Shown: positions 1-12,444, counted from the stretch's first letter. The stretch: 64,000 bases of DNA from Pseudarthrobacter defluvii (GCF_030323865.1 NZ_CP066362.1:1-64000); one strand, 5' to 3'. A program made the numbers and translations. Notes: a model not told the origin generated them from the letters alone.

Positions 1-4
1 GGGT

Positions 5-25
5 TGTGCATAACCCTGTGGATGA
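5..25 (-). promoter_or_regulatory. DnaA boxes upstream of dnaA
   Basis: Two DnaA-box-like 9-mers lie on the minus strand ahead of dnaA: TTATGCACA (5-13, one mismatch to TTATCCACA) and TCATCCACA (17-25, one mismatch). Boxes here fit autoregulation of dnaA or the left part of a split origin. The region is cut by the window edge, so more boxes may lie to the left. Confidence 0.6.
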
Positions 26-100
26 AGTTGGGCCAGGACCCTGGTTCCGGACTTGGGCTGCAGACAATGCATCCATAGCAAGTTTTGAGGGAACCGATTG

Positions 101-1522
101 ATGACAGTAGACGAAGCCAACCACGCCAATACTGTCGGAAGTTCCTGGCGCCGGGTTGTCAGCCTGCTGGAACAGGACCACCGTGTTTCCCCACGACAGC
201 GGGGCTTTGTCATCCTGGCCCAGGCGCAGGGCCTCATCGGTTCCACCCTCCTGGTGGCTGTTCCCAACGAACTCACCCGTGAAGTACTGCAGACCCAGGT
301 CAAAGACGCACTTGACGACGCGCTGCACAACGTCTTCTCCGAAGACATCCGCTGCGCCATCGACGTCGACACAGACTTGGTTCCCATCCACGAAGAGCCC
401 GAGCCCGTCGTCGAACCCGCTTACGCACCCGACCAGCTGATCGAGCAGAAGCCGCAGCCCATGCTGCCCAGCACGTCGCATGAATTCGGCCGGCTGAACC
501 CCAAGTACGTCTTCGATACCTTCGTGATCGGTTCCTCCAACCGCTTTGCCCACGCCGCCGCCGTCGCGGTCGCTGAAGCACCGGCCAAGGCCTACAACCC
601 GCTGTTCATCTACGGCGACTCCGGACTGGGCAAGACCCACCTGCTTCACGCCATCGGCCACTACGCCCGGCGGTTGTACAGCGGCATCCGTGTCCGCTAC
701 GTCAACTCGGAGGAATTCACCAACGACTTCATCAACTCCATCCGCGACGATGAGGGTGCCAGCTTCAAAACCACTTACCGCAACGTGGACGTGCTGCTGA
801 TCGATGACATCCAGTTCCTGGCCGGCAAGGACCGGACCCTGGAGGAGTTCTTCCACACGTTCAATTCGCTGCACAACAACAACAAGCAGGTGGTTATCAC
901 CTCGGACCAGCCGCCCAAGTTGCTGGCGGGGTTCGAAGACCGCATGAAATCCCGCTTCGAATGGGGCCTGCTCACCGACATCCAACCGCCGGAACTTGAA
1001 ACCCGTATCGCCATCCTCCGCAAGAAGGCCTTGAGCGAGGGCCTCTCCGCCCCGGACGATGCCCTGGAGTACATCGCTTCCAAGATTTCCAGCAACATCC
1101 GCGAACTCGAGGGCGCACTGATTCGCGTCACGGCGTTCGCCAGCCTGAACCGCCAACCGGTGGACGTGGCCCTTGCAGAAATGGTGCTCAAGGACCTGAT
1201 CACCGACGACGGCGCACAGGAGATAACCTCCGCCCAGATCCTGCAGCAGACCGCGGACTACTTCAAGCTCAGCATGGAAGAACTTTGCAGCAAGTCCCGC
1301 ACCCGGACCCTGGTCACTGCACGGCAGATCGCCATGTACCTCTGCCGGGAGCTCACCGACATGTCGCTTCCCAAGATCGGCCAGGAGCTTGGCGGCCGCG
1401 ACCACACCACTGTCATCCACGCAGACCGCAAGATCCGCGAGCTGATGGCCGAGCGCCGTGTGATTTACAACCAGGTCACCGAGCTGACCAACCGCATCAA
1501 ACAGCAGCAGCGCGACTCCTGA
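101..1522 (+). CDS. dnaA: Chromosomal replication initiator protein DnaA
   Basis: AAA+ ATPase that binds DnaA boxes and melts oriC to start chromosome replication. The 473-aa product has an N-terminal helicase/DnaB-interaction domain, an acidic and variable linker (about residues 80-130), Walker A GDSGLGKT at 172-179, Walker B LLIDDIQF near 232-239, and the C-terminal DnaA signature [15 protein letters not shown] at about 431-445 that reads the DnaA box. A TTG codon lies directly before the ATG at 101; the ATG is preferred because GAGGGA ends about 8 nt upstream. It is followed by oriC and dnaN, the standard bacterial order. Confidence 0.98.
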   Translation: MTVDEANHANTVGSSWRRVVSLLEQDHRVSPRQRGFVILAQAQGLIGSTLLVAVPNELTREVLQTQVKDALDDALHNVFSEDIRCAIDVDTDLVPIHEEPEPVVEPAYAPDQLIEQKPQPMLPSTSHEFGRLNPKYVFDTFVIGSSNRFAHAAAVAVAEAPAKAYNPLFIYGDSGLGKTHLLHAIGHYARRLYSGIRVRYVNSEEFTNDFINSIRDDEGASFKTTYRNVDVLLIDDIQFLAGKDRTLEEFFHTFNSLHNNNKQVVITSDQPPKLLAGFEDRMKSRFEWGLLTDIQPPELETRIAILRKKALSEGLSAPDDALEYIASKISSNIRELEGALIRVTAFASLNRQPVDVALAEMVLKDLITDDGAQEITSAQILQQTADYFKLSMEELCSKSRTRTLVTARQIAMYLCRELTDMSLPKIGQELGGRDHTTVIHADRKIRELMAERRVIYNQVTELTNRIKQQQRDS

Positions 1523-2060
1523 ATCCACACCGTGGTCCGCACTCTATACCTTATTAACAGGGGCATGTGGATAAGCCTGTGGATACTTAAGGGGACAAGC
1601 GTGGTTAATGGGCTTAAAACCCTTAAGCCGTCTGTGGATCGTTAAAAACGCGCTTTTGCGTTGTCCCCATCCACACCCTGTTTAAAACCCAGGTAACGCA
1701 CACTCGATGAACAGGGCTTAACTGCGGAACTGCGGGGCAGGAGCAGGTTATCCACAGTTTCCACAGCAGTTATTAACACTACGAATCCCAAAAAATCGAA
1801 GTCCCTCAAACAACAAGATCGATGCGCAGGTCCGCCAAGGGGGCCTGCCGGCCCCTGAAGGGCCGGGTTGGACTCCAGGGGGATGGGTTAATCCCCGATC
1901 TTCCGGCTAAGCTGTCAGCAGCGCTCCCATCCCTGGGTTTTTGTGTGGTTTCCATCTCCACGGACCATGCACCAGCCGCGGTGCGCCCAACTTCTTCCGG
2001 AGTTTCCCCGCGAAATTCCCGGGTTTACATGGCAGCAGCAATGAAAGGCGGCACCCCTCC
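1523..2060. other. oriC: dnaA-dnaN intergenic region
   Basis: This 538-bp spacer carries the origin. Perfect DnaA boxes TTATCCACA lie at 1566-1574 (minus) and 1748-1756 (plus). Near matches are at 1578-1586 (GTATCCACA), 1633-1641 (CGATCCACA), 1661-1669 (TTGTCCCCA), 1667-1675 and 1757-1765. An AT-richer stretch at about 1766-1820 next to the last boxes is a candidate unwinding element. Two copies of the 9-mer TGTTAATAA (minus strand, 1551-1559 and 1770-1778) recur in the array at 17-18 kb. Position and boxes make the call strong; the exact unwinding site is inferred. Confidence 0.9.
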
Positions 2061-3185
2061 GTGAAGTTCAGAGTCGATCGGGACGTCCTGGCAGAAGCCG
2101 TTACCTGGACAGCCCGGTCTTTGTCTCCGCGGCCGCCAGTGCCCGTCCTTTCCGGCTTGCTCCTGAAGGCCGAAGCAGGAACCGTCAGCCTGTCCAGCTT
2201 TGACTACGAAACCTCGGCACGCCTCGAAATCACCGCAGACATAAGGGACGAAGGCACCATCCTGGTCTCCGGCCGGCTTCTCGCCGATATCTGCCGCAGC
2301 CTGCCTTCCGCTCCTGTGGACGTTGAAACCGACGGCAACAAAGTCACGCTTACCTGCCGCCGCAGCAGCTTCCACCTGGCCACCATGCCGGAAGCCGAAT
2401 ATCCTCCGTTGCCTGCCCTGCCCGCCATCAGTGGAACTGTCCCGGGCGATGCCTTCGCCCAGGCCGTCTCCCAGGTCATCATCGCGGCCAGCAAGGACGA
2501 CACCCTGCCCATCCTCACCGGTGTGCGGATGGAGATCGAGGATGACCTGATCACCCTTCTTGCCACCGACCGCTACCGGCTGGCCATGCGCGAAGTGCCC
2601 TGGAAACCTGTCACGCCGGGCATCTCCACCAGCGCCCTGGTCAAGGCCAAGACCCTCAACGAAGTGGCCAAGACCCTTGGCAACAGCGGAGACATCAACC
2701 TGGCACTGTCCAATGACGACAGCCGGCTCATTGGGTTTGAAAGCGGTGGGCGCACCACCACGTCCCTGCTGGTGGACGGCGATTACCCGAAGATCCGGTC
2801 GCTGTTCCCCGAGTCCACACCCATCCACGCCACGGTCCAGACCCAGGAACTGGTGGAGGCCGTTCGCCGTGTATCGCTCGTGGCCGAGCGCAACACCCCG
2901 GTCCGGCTCGCCTTCACTGCCGGCCTGTTGAACCTTGACGCCGGCACCGGTGAGGACGCCCAGGCATCGGAGGAGCTCGAAGCCCAGCTGTCCGGTGACG
3001 ACATCACCGTTGCCTTCAACCCGCACTACCTCACTGAGGGCCTCAGCGTCATTGATACCAAGTTCGTCCGGTTCTCCTTCACCACCGCACCCAAGCCCGC
3101 GATGATCACGGCGCAGGCCGATGCCGACGGCGAAGACCAGGATGACTACCGCTACCTGGTGATGCCGGTCCGCCTTCCCAACTAG
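2061..3185 (+). CDS. dnaN: DNA polymerase III beta sliding clamp
   Basis: Ring-shaped processivity clamp of the replicative polymerase. The 374-aa product starts at GTG 2061 (VKFRVDRDVLAEAV), the usual actinobacterial N-terminus; a longer open frame from 1941 runs through the origin and is not credible. A purine-rich AAAGGCG lies about 11 nt upstream. The protein covers the three clamp folds and ends in the typical MPVRLPN tail. It follows dnaA and oriC. The last codons and stop form the first part of a 30-bp tandem repeat that continues downstream. Confidence 0.97.
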   Translation: MKFRVDRDVLAEAVTWTARSLSPRPPVPVLSGLLLKAEAGTVSLSSFDYETSARLEITADIRDEGTILVSGRLLADICRSLPSAPVDVETDGNKVTLTCRRSSFHLATMPEAEYPPLPALPAISGTVPGDAFAQAVSQVIIAASKDDTLPILTGVRMEIEDDLITLLATDRYRLAMREVPWKPVTPGISTSALVKAKTLNEVAKTLGNSGDINLALSNDDSRLIGFESGGRTTTSLLVDGDYPKIRSLFPESTPIHATVQTQELVEAVRRVSLVAERNTPVRLAFTAGLLNLDAGTGEDAQASEELEAQLSGDDITVAFNPHYLTEGLSVIDTKFVRFSFTTAPKPAMITAQADADGEDQDDYRYLVMPVRLPN

Positions 3186-3271
3186 TCCCCGTCGGCTCCC
3201 AGCCTTCGCAACTAGTCCCCGTCGACTCCCAGCCTTCCCAACTAGTCCCCGTCGACTCCCAGCCTTCGCAA
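3173..3271. repeat. 30-bp tandem repeat, 3.3 copies, at dnaN stop
   Basis: Three near-identical 30-bp units (3173-3202, 3203-3232, 3233-3262) plus a partial fourth (3263-3271). Each begins CCTTCSCAACTAG and ends CTCCCAG, with single-base differences between units. The first unit contains the last dnaN codons and its TAG. A further copy of the core CCGTCGACTCCCAGCC is at 3306-3321. No reading frame of merit uses the repeats. Confidence 0.9.
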
Positions 3272-3280
3272 GCTCAGGCC

Positions 3281-3302
3281 GGGCCCCTCGCCAACGGGGC
3301 CC
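3281..3302 (+). terminator. Hairpin between dnaN and gnd
   Basis: Inverted repeat GGGCCCC ... GGGGCCC with an 8-nt loop. There is no T-run after it, so it may be a weak or factor-assisted terminator, or only an RNA structure. It lies between the dnaN tandem repeat and the gnd ribosome binding site. Confidence 0.4.
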
Positions 3303-3352
3303 CACCCGTCGACTCCCAGCCACCGCCACTTAGCGCAGAAAAGAGTTCCACC

Positions 3353-4237
3353 ATGCACATTGGACTGATCGGCCTCGGCAAAATGGGATTCAACATGCGT
3401 GAACGCCTGCGCAAGGGAGGTGTGGAGGTCACCGGCTACGACCGGAACCCGGATGTCACCGATGCTGCCACCGTAGACGACCTCATCGCTGCCGTACCGG
3501 CACCCAGGATCATCTGGGTCATGGTCCCGGCTGGACCCATCACGGATGCCGTGGTCACCGAACTCAGCGACAAGCTGCAGCCGGGGGACCTGGTCATCGA
3601 TGGTGGCAACTCCCGGTTCACCGAAGACCAAAAGCACGGCGAACTGCTCGCCGCCAAGGGGATCCACTTCGCCGACTGCGGCGTATCCGGCGGAGTGTGG
3701 GGCCTGCAGAATGGCTACGGCCTGATGGCCGGCGGTGACGCCGCCGACATTGAACGCGCCCTTCCGGTCTTTGATGCTCTGCGCCCGGAGGGCGAGAGGG
3801 CGGACAGTTTTGTCCATGTTGGCGGCATCGGTGCCGGCCATTACGCCAAGATGGTCCACAACGGGATCGAATACGGCCTGATGCAGGCGTACGCCGAAGG
3901 CTATGAACTGCTTGCGGCCAAGGACATCGTTACCGACCTGCCCGGCACGTTCCGGGCCTGGCAAAAGGGAACGGTGGTCCGTTCCTGGCTCCTTGACCTC
4001 ATGGTCAAGGCCCTTGACGAGGACCCGGGCCTGGCCTCAATCGACGATTACGTTGAGGACTCCGGCGAAGGCCGGTGGACGGTGGAAGAAGCCATTGCCA
4101 ACGCCGTGCCCGCCCCTGCCATCACCGCTGCGCTGTTCGCCCGCTTCGCATCCCGGGAGGACACCTCACCTGCCATGAAGATGGTCTCCGCGCTGCGCCA
4201 CCAGTTCGGCGGCCATGCAACCCGTCCCGCCAAGTAG
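3353..4237 (+). CDS. gnd: 6-phosphogluconate dehydrogenase, short (YqeC/GntZ-like) form
   Basis: NAD(P)-dependent decarboxylating oxidation of 6-phosphogluconate to ribulose 5-phosphate in the pentose phosphate route. The 294-aa product has the Rossmann start GLIGLGKMGFNM, the family motifs DGGNSRF and GVSGGVWG, and the catalytic segment GAGHYAKMVHNGIEYG with its Lys and Asn. The length fits the short tetrameric class rather than the roughly 470-aa form. Its place between dnaN and recF is common in Arthrobacter relatives and has no clear link to replication. AAAAGAG lies ahead of the ATG. Confidence 0.93.
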   Translation: MHIGLIGLGKMGFNMRERLRKGGVEVTGYDRNPDVTDAATVDDLIAAVPAPRIIWVMVPAGPITDAVVTELSDKLQPGDLVIDGGNSRFTEDQKHGELLAAKGIHFADCGVSGGVWGLQNGYGLMAGGDAADIERALPVFDALRPEGERADSFVHVGGIGAGHYAKMVHNGIEYGLMQAYAEGYELLAAKDIVTDLPGTFRAWQKGTVVRSWLLDLMVKALDEDPGLASIDDYVEDSGEGRWTVEEAIANAVPAPAITAALFARFASREDTSPAMKMVSALRHQFGGHATRPAK

Positions 4238-4282
4238 CACCCACCGGGAACCTGCAGCGTTCCCAGAATTGCCAAAAACCGC

Positions 4283-5488
4283 GTGTATCTGGAACACCTT
4301 TCACTGACCGACTTCCGCAGTTACGCCCAGGTTGACCTTGCCCTGGGCCCCGGCGTCACCGTCCTGGTGGGATCCAACGGCATCGGCAAGACCAACCTCA
4401 TGGAAGCCATCGGGTATCTGGCCACGCTCAGCTCCCACCGTGTCAGTTCCGATGGGCCACTGCTGAGGTTCGGCACGGAACGGGCACTGGTGCGCGCCCG
4501 GCTGGTCCGCGGCACCCAGACCACGGTCCTCGAGTTGGAAATCAATGCCGGCCGCGCCAACAGGGGACGCATCAACCGCAGCAACCCCGTCCGCGCCCGC
4601 GACCTGCTGGGCATCTGCCAGACCGTCCTCTTTGCCCCGGAGGACCTGGCCTTGGTCAAGGGCGATCCGTCCAACCGGCGGCGGTTCCTCGACGAGCTGC
4701 TGGCCAGCCTGGTTCCGCACCACGCCGCCACCCGCAGCGACTACGACCGGGTCCTGAAACAGCGCAACGCCCTGCTCAAATCGGCCCGCGCCGGACGGTT
4801 CACCGCCGCGCATGAGTCGACCCTGGACGTATGGGACCAGCACATGGCCCGGGCCGGAGCGGAATTGCTGCATGCACGGCTGGAACTGGTGGAACGGCTC
4901 CGCCCGCACCTCGCCCGGGCCTATGCGGAACTGACGGACGCGTCCAAGCCCGCTGACGCCACCTACCGTTCAACCCTCCAGAACCAGATGGACGACGACG
5001 GCGTCCCGGCCGCCGGTGCCCAGCGCACCGCGGACGGAGGTTCTGCAGGTGAACAGGACGACCTGCGGCTCCTCTCCGTCGAACAGCTCACGGAACGGTA
5101 CGTCCAGGCGTTCGCGGAATCCCGGAAGAAGGAACTGGAACGGGGCATCTCCCTGGTGGGCCCGCACCGGGACGAACTGGAGCTGATGCTCGGCCAGGCA
5201 CCTGCCAAGGGATATGCCTCGCATGGGGAAACCTGGTCCATGTGCCTGTCCCTCCGGCTTGCCTCCTACTACGTCATGCTGGACGACGCCCGGACCGGCG
5301 GTTCCGCCCCCATCCTCATCCTTGACGATGTCTTTGCCGAACTGGACGTCCAGCGTCGGCGTAAACTGGCCGCAATAGTCTCCGGCGCGGAACAGGTCCT
5401 GGTGACCGCCGCCGTCGACGCCGATATTCCGGAAGAGCTGTCCGGGCGGCGGGTGAAAGTCATCCCGGGAGGTATCGATGAGCAGTGA
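4283..5488 (+). CDS. recF: DNA replication and repair protein RecF
   Basis: SMC-like ATPase that helps load RecA at single-strand gaps. The 401-aa product has Walker A GSNGIGKT at 30-37, a central coiled or helical insert, and a late Walker B (LILDDVFAELD). It starts with GTG at 4283 (VYLEHLSLTDFRSY, the usual N-terminus) and has only a weak ribosome binding site. The stop overlaps the next gene by 11 nt, which suggests translational coupling with the DciA-like gene. Confidence 0.95.
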   Translation: MYLEHLSLTDFRSYAQVDLALGPGVTVLVGSNGIGKTNLMEAIGYLATLSSHRVSSDGPLLRFGTERALVRARLVRGTQTTVLELEINAGRANRGRINRSNPVRARDLLGICQTVLFAPEDLALVKGDPSNRRRFLDELLASLVPHHAATRSDYDRVLKQRNALLKSARAGRFTAAHESTLDVWDQHMARAGAELLHARLELVERLRPHLARAYAELTDASKPADATYRSTLQNQMDDDGVPAAGAQRTADGGSAGEQDDLRLLSVEQLTERYVQAFAESRKKELERGISLVGPHRDELELMLGQAPAKGYASHGETWSMCLSLRLASYYVMLDDARTGGSAPILILDDVFAELDVQRRRKLAAIVSGAEQVLVTAAVDADIPEELSGRRVKVIPGGIDEQ

Positions 5489-6032
5489 CCAGGGCGGCGG
5501 GCTCCAGCCCGGCCGCGAACCTGACAACATCGACGCCCCGCAGGCCGCGCTGAACCGCATGCGCGAAGCCGCGGCCGCCAGGGGCGAAGTCCGGCGGAAA
5601 GTGGCGCGGCCGGGTTCCCCGAAGGCCAAGGGGGGCATCCGCGACACTCGGGGTTTCAGCCAGTTTCATGCCACCGGCCGCGATCCGATGGGCCTGGGAA
5701 AGGTGGTCGGCCGGCTGGTTGCGGAACGGGGCTGGACCTCACCCGTGGCCGTCGGATCAGTCATGGCAGAGTGGGCCACCTTGGTCGGGCCGGAAATTTC
5801 CGCACACTGCACACCCGAAAGCTTCACGGACACCACCCTCCACGTGCGGTGTGATTCCACCGCTTGGGCAACCCAGCTTCGGCTTCTGAGCAGCAGCCTG
5901 CTTGAGAAATTCCGCCGCGAACTGGGCGACGGCGTGGTCACCAGCATCCAGGTGCTTGGCCCGTCGGCACCGAGCTGGCGCAAGGGCGGGCGCAGCGTCA
6001 ACGGCCGTGGGCCCCGGGACACGTACGGATAG
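5478..6032 (+). CDS. DciA-like (DUF721) protein
   Basis: The 184-aa product belongs to DUF721, whose studied members (DciA) act with the replicative helicase in bacteria lacking DnaC/DnaI. The conserved part is the C-terminal half (about 68-165, starting DPMGLGKVVGRLVAERGW and including a Trp-rich VMAEWATLVGPEISAHC stretch). The N-terminal 65 residues are basic and probably disordered. The gene overlaps recF by 11 nt and lies before gyrB, its usual place in Actinobacteria. Helicase loading here is inferred from family and position. Confidence 0.85.
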   Translation: MSSDQGGGLQPGREPDNIDAPQAALNRMREAAAARGEVRRKVARPGSPKAKGGIRDTRGFSQFHATGRDPMGLGKVVGRLVAERGWTSPVAVGSVMAEWATLVGPEISAHCTPESFTDTTLHVRCDSTAWATQLRLLSSSLLEKFRRELGDGVVTSIQVLGPSAPSWRKGGRSVNGRGPRDTYG

Positions 6033-6411
6033 TCAGGACGCCAACTCTTGAAACTGCGTCCGGGGCCGTGTAGGGCGCTGTCAGGACTGTAGCGTGTATA
6101 GCCACCCGGAGGGCGTACCGCGGGGCCGCCCTGGGCGGGGCCTAGAGCCTCGCATGGCCATATTCGCTGCCGGCGAAGGCCCTGGAATGCGGGGATATCA
6201 CCTTGTTCGCGGTAGAATTGACTCAGATAACTGGGCGCGGATGAGACGTTGACTTCAGTCCGTTCTCCGCGCACTTCCCGTGTGTGGAGCGTGGACTACC
6301 AAACGTCAGCAAGTCACCGGCGCCATAAGTTTGTGCCTGTTGGCGGGTGGATTTTCCCCTGGGGAGAGAAACCGGCCGGCCATCATCGAGAACAGAGGAG
6401 TCGCAGCGCCT
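6033..6411 (+). promoter_or_regulatory. gyrBA upstream region, no gene seen
   Basis: This 379-bp spacer ahead of gyrB holds no credible reading frame. A TAGAAT hexamer at 6213-6218 could serve as a -10 element, but no matching -35 was found at normal spacing. Gyrase promoters are often supercoiling-sensitive. The ribosome binding site AGAGGAG ends about 11 nt before the GTG start of gyrB. An upstream in-frame GTG at 6280 has no such signal. Confidence 0.4.
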
Positions 6412-8499
6412 GTGGCTAACGACAATACAGATATTCTGGCAGCAGATACAGCAGTCGAGGATGGCCGCACCCCTGATACTCCACCTGCGGCGGCTACTCC
6501 ACGCGAATACGGCGCCAGTGACATCACTGTCCTTGAAGGCCTCGAGGCTGTTCGCAAGCGTCCCGGCATGTACATCGGCTCCACGGGTCCCCGCGGCCTC
6601 CATCACCTGGTCTACGAAGTGGTGGACAACTCCGTGGATGAGGCGCTGGCTGGCTACTGCAGCCACATCGAGGTAGTCCTGCAGGCAGATGGCGGCGTCA
6701 AAGTGGTCGACGACGGCCGCGGCATTCCCGTCGACATGCACCCGACTGAGCACAAGCCCACCGTCGAGGTGGTCATGACCATCCTGCACGCCGGCGGCAA
6801 GTTCGGCGGCGGCGGGTACGCCGTGTCCGGCGGCCTCCACGGTGTGGGCATCTCCGTGGTCAACGCCCTGTCCAGCCGGGTGGATACCGAAGTGCGGCGC
6901 CAGGGGCACGTATGGCGGATGTCCTTCGCCGACGGCGGCAAGCCCCAGGGCAGCCTGGTCAAGGGCGAAGAAACGGATGCCACCGGTACCAGCCAGACGT
7001 TCTACCCGGATCCGGCGATCTTCGAAACCACCGAATTCGATTTCGAAACGCTCCGTGCCCGCTTCCAGCAGATGGCTTTCCTTAACAAGGGCCTGCGCAT
7101 CACGCTTACGGACGAGCGTGACGCCCCGTCCAGCGATGCTGACGGCGACCTGGACCTCGACGACCTCAGCACCGAGGGCGAGGTCAGCGCAGAACACCGC
7201 ACCGTGGTGTACCAGTACGACGAAGGCCTGCTGGACTATGTGAAGCACCTGAACTCGGGCAAGAAAGTCGAAGTGGTCCACGAGGACGTCATCGCCTTCG
7301 AAACCGAGGACAAGGAACGCCGCATCGCGTTGGAAATGGCCATGCAGTGGACCAACGCCTACTCCGAGAGCGTGCACACCTACGCCAACACCATCAACAC
7401 CCACGAGGGCGGCACCCACGAAGAGGGTTTCCGCGCTGCCATGACGTCCCTCATCAACCGGTATGCCCGGGAAAAGGGCATCATCAAGGAGAAGGACGAC
7501 AACCTCACGGGCGATGACATCCGCGAGGGCCTGACTGCCGTCATCTCCGTCAAACTGGCCGAACCCCAGTTCGAGGGCCAGACCAAGACCAAGTTGGGCA
7601 ACTCCGAGGTCAAGGGCTTCGTCCAGCGCGTCGTCACCGACGGACTGGGCGACTGGCTGGAACGCAACCCCGGCCCCGCCCGCGATGTGATCCGCAAGGC
7701 CATTTCCGCCGCACAGGCTCGAATGGCGGCCCGGAAGGCACGCGACAACGCCCGGCGCAAGAGCCCGCTGGAATCGTTCGGCATGCCCGGCAAGCTTTCC
7801 GACTGCTCCTCGAAAGACCCGGAAAAGTGCGAGGTCTACATCGTGGAGGGTGACTCCGCCGGCGGTTCCGCCAAGCGCGGCCGCAACCCTGAAACGCAGG
7901 CCATCCTGCCGCTGCGCGGCAAGATCCTGAACGTGGAGCGGGCCCGCCTGGACAAGGCCCTGGGCAACGCGGAGGTCCAGTCCATGATCACCGCCTTCGG
8001 CACCGGCATCGGCGAGGACTTCGACCTCGCCAAACTGCGGTACCACAAGATCGTCCTCATGGCAGACGCCGACGTGGATGGCCAGCACATCACAACCCTG
8101 CTGATGACCCTGCTGTTCCGTTACATGCGGCCGCTGATCGAGAACGGTTACGTCTACCTGGCGCAGCCCCCGCTGTACCGGATCAAGTGGTCCAACGCCC
8201 CGCACGACTACGTCTACAGCGACCGCGAACGCGACGCCAAGCTGGTGGCAGGGCAGGCAGCAGGACGCCGCATCCCCAAGGACAACGGCATCCAGCGCTA
8301 CAAGGGCCTGGGCGAGATGGACTACACCGAACTGTGGGATACCACCATGGACCCGGATCACCGCACCCTGCTGCAGGTCACCATGGACGACGCCCTTGCG
8401 GCCGACCAGATCTTCTCCGTCCTCATGGGCGAAGACGTGGAATCACGCCGTAACTTCATCCAGCAGAACGCCAAGGACGTCAGGTTCCTGGACATCTAA
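6412..8499 (+). CDS. gyrB: DNA gyrase subunit B
   Basis: ATPase subunit of gyrase, which introduces negative supercoils. The 695-aa product has the GHKL ATP site ([11 protein letters not shown], Glu69/Asn73; [22 protein letters not shown]) and the TOPRIM motifs EGDSAGG (Glu479) and DADVDGQH. An acidic stretch [17 protein letters not shown] at about 280-295 lies in the transducer domain. GTG 6412 ([13 protein letters not shown]) is chosen for the AGAGGAG upstream. It is followed by gyrA with a 55-nt gap. Confidence 0.97.
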   Translation: MANDNTDILAADTAVEDGRTPDTPPAAATPREYGASDITVLEGLEAVRKRPGMYIGSTGPRGLHHLVYEVVDNSVDEALAGYCSHIEVVLQADGGVKVVDDGRGIPVDMHPTEHKPTVEVVMTILHAGGKFGGGGYAVSGGLHGVGISVVNALSSRVDTEVRRQGHVWRMSFADGGKPQGSLVKGEETDATGTSQTFYPDPAIFETTEFDFETLRARFQQMAFLNKGLRITLTDERDAPSSDADGDLDLDDLSTEGEVSAEHRTVVYQYDEGLLDYVKHLNSGKKVEVVHEDVIAFETEDKERRIALEMAMQWTNAYSESVHTYANTINTHEGGTHEEGFRAAMTSLINRYAREKGIIKEKDDNLTGDDIREGLTAVISVKLAEPQFEGQTKTKLGNSEVKGFVQRVVTDGLGDWLERNPGPARDVIRKAISAAQARMAARKARDNARRKSPLESFGMPGKLSDCSSKDPEKCEVYIVEGDSAGGSAKRGRNPETQAILPLRGKILNVERARLDKALGNAEVQSMITAFGTGIGEDFDLAKLRYHKIVLMADADVDGQHITTLLMTLLFRYMRPLIENGYVYLAQPPLYRIKWSNAPHDYVYSDRERDAKLVAGQAAGRRIPKDNGIQRYKGLGEMDYTELWDTTMDPDHRTLLQVTMDDALAADQIFSVLMGEDVESRRNFIQQNAKDVRFLDI

Positions 8500-8554
8500 G
8501 GACCCGCTCCAAAGTATTCGGAACCAGACATATACCTGAAACGGAAAATAAAGA

Positions 8555-11225
<2,671 letters not shown>

Positions 11226-11233
<8 letters not shown>

Positions 11234-11897
11234 TTCCGACTCATTTCCCAAGCCGAACAGTACTGTTCCCGACGGGAACCGGCCTTCAGCGGCACCCCGC
11301 GTGAACGCCCCCGTACGTCCGCAGCAACGCCCGGCAGCCCCTGCCGGCGCGCCAGGCCAGCGGCCCGCCGCCCCCGGCCAGCGCCCGCAGCAGGGCGACC
11401 GCCCCGTGCAGCCCGGCCAGCGTCCCTTCCAGGGACAGCAAGGACAACGCCCGGCACCGGCAGGACAACGCCCTGCACAGGGATCCTCCGGGCAGGGGAC
11501 GCCCGGCCTGGTCAAGCCCGCTCCCAAGGCGAAAGTCCGCCGTGCGCGCCTGCTGGTCAGCAAGGTAGACCCCTGGTCCGTCCTGAAAATGGCGTTCCTG
11601 CTGTCCGTGGCACTGGGCATCGTCACCGTGGTGGCCGCCATCGTCCTGTGGACGGTCTTGGACCTGACCGGAATCTTCGACCAGGTGGACAGCCTCCTCG
11701 GCACGCTCGCCGGCTCTGAAAGCGGCGGTTTTGAACTGAAGAAGGTTGCCTCGCTGGGACAGGTGGCCTCATTCGCCACCATCATCGCCGTAGTCAACGT
11801 TGTGCTGCTGACGGCGCTGTCCATGCTTTCCGCCGTCCTCTACAACATTTCCGCCACCCTGGTGGGCGGTATCGGAGTAACCCTCACAGACGATTAG
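11226..11897 (+). CDS. DUF3566 membrane protein
   Basis: The 223-aa protein has a Pro/Gln/Arg-rich, low-complexity N-terminus (1-100) with repeated GQRPA-like motifs. A conserved DUF3566 region follows with two membrane helices (about 118-145 and 180-205). It starts with GTG at 11226, inside the end of gyrA, with GGAGGT 5 nt upstream, so it is read from the gyrBA transcript. The function is unknown. The family is an actinobacterial companion of gyrA. Confidence 0.85.
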
Positions 11898-11904
11898 GAA
11901 GCCA

Positions 11905-11952
11905 TTTCCGCCGGCTCCAGCCCGGCGGAAAGGCCCGATTTGAGATCGGGCC
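11905..11952 (+). terminator. Double hairpin after gyrBA operon
   Basis: Two stem-loops follow the DUF3566 stop. The first is TTTCCGCCGG/CCGGCGGAAA (11905-11931); the second is GGCCCGAT/ATCGGGCC (11932-11952). There is no strong T-run. They probably end the gyrB-gyrA-DUF3566 transcript before tRNA-Ile. Confidence 0.6.
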
Positions 11953-11994
11953 GGGGTGTGCTGTAAAGTCATGTCTCGGCCCGATGAGGGATCG

Positions 11995-12068
11995 GGGCGT
12001 ATAGCTCAGGCGGTTAGAGCGCTTCGCTGATAACGAAGAGGTCCCAGGTTCAAGTCCTGGTACGCCCA
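11995..12068 (+). tRNA. tRNA-Ile (anticodon GAT)
   Basis: A 74-nt cloverleaf with acceptor arms GGGCGTA/TACGCCC, a T loop GGTTCAAGTCC, and the anticodon GAT at 12029-12031 in a CTTCG/CGAAG-type stem. The CCA end is not encoded. Confidence 0.97.
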
Positions 12069-12138
12069 CGGAACCTGTGCAGGTTTCAAATCGAGGTTTG
12101 GTCCGGTTCATCCGGTACCTGGCCGGAACGGGGAGCAT

Positions 12139-12255
12139 GTGAAGAAGTTGCTTGTATTGGCAGCGGCAATCGCAGGCGTCCTGGTCTACCGCAAAGCACA
12201 GGAGTCCGAAGCCCGGAAAACAGTTTGGAGCAAGTCGACCGATACGGTTGATTAG
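12139..12255 (+). CDS. DLW-39 family small protein
   Basis: A 38-aa product from GTG 12139: VKKLLVLAAAIAGVLVYRKA, then a short charged tail ending TVWSKSTDTVD. GGGGAG lies just upstream. It has one N-terminal hydrophobic helix. Length, the Trp near the end and the position between tRNA-Ile and tRNA-Ala match the actinobacterial DLW-39 family. The function is unknown; the sequence fits a small membrane-attached peptide. Confidence 0.85.
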   Translation: MKKLLVLAAAIAGVLVYRKAQESEARKTVWSKSTDTVD

Positions 12256-12326
12256 CCCGGACACCCGCGCCGGGAGCGGTCAGACGCTCCCTGGTTCTAG
12301 GGTATGATGGACGGGTTGCTTCTTAT

Positions 12327-12402
12327 GGGGGCATGGCGCAATTGGTAGCGCACCTGCTTTGCAAGCAGGGGGTTCGGGGTTCGAGTCCCCGTGCCTCCAC
12401 CA
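12327..12402 (+). tRNA. tRNA-Ala (anticodon TGC), CCA encoded
   Basis: Acceptor stem GGGGGCA/TGCCTCC, anticodon TGC at 12360-12362 within CCTGC/GCAGG arms, T loop GGTTCGAGTCC. The CCA end is encoded at 12400-12402. It ends just before an intrinsic terminator. Confidence 0.97.
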
Positions 12403-12406
12403 TAGG

Positions 12407-12444
12407 AAAGTCCCGGTCAGCGTAAAGCGCAGGCCGGGACTTTT
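12407..12444 (+). terminator. Terminator after tRNA-Ala
   Basis: Stem AAAGTCCCGG ... CCGGGACTTTT followed by T-rich sequence; a classic intrinsic terminator. Confidence 0.85.

Noticed and set aside
1941..2060. N-terminal extension of dnaN through oriC
   Set aside because: It would translate origin DNA. The GTG at 2061 gives the standard clamp N-terminus.
2025..3329. 434-aa open frame on the minus strand over dnaN
   Set aside because: It is a shadow of the GC-rich dnaN codons in the opposite frame. It has no ribosome site and its translation is low in complexity.
6154..6255. 33-codon frame before gyrB
   Set aside because: No ribosome site and no recognisable sequence; probably chance.
6223..8361. 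712-aa open frame on the minus strand opposite gyrB
   Set aside because: It mirrors the gyrB third-position bias. The real gene on plus carries all gyrase motifs.
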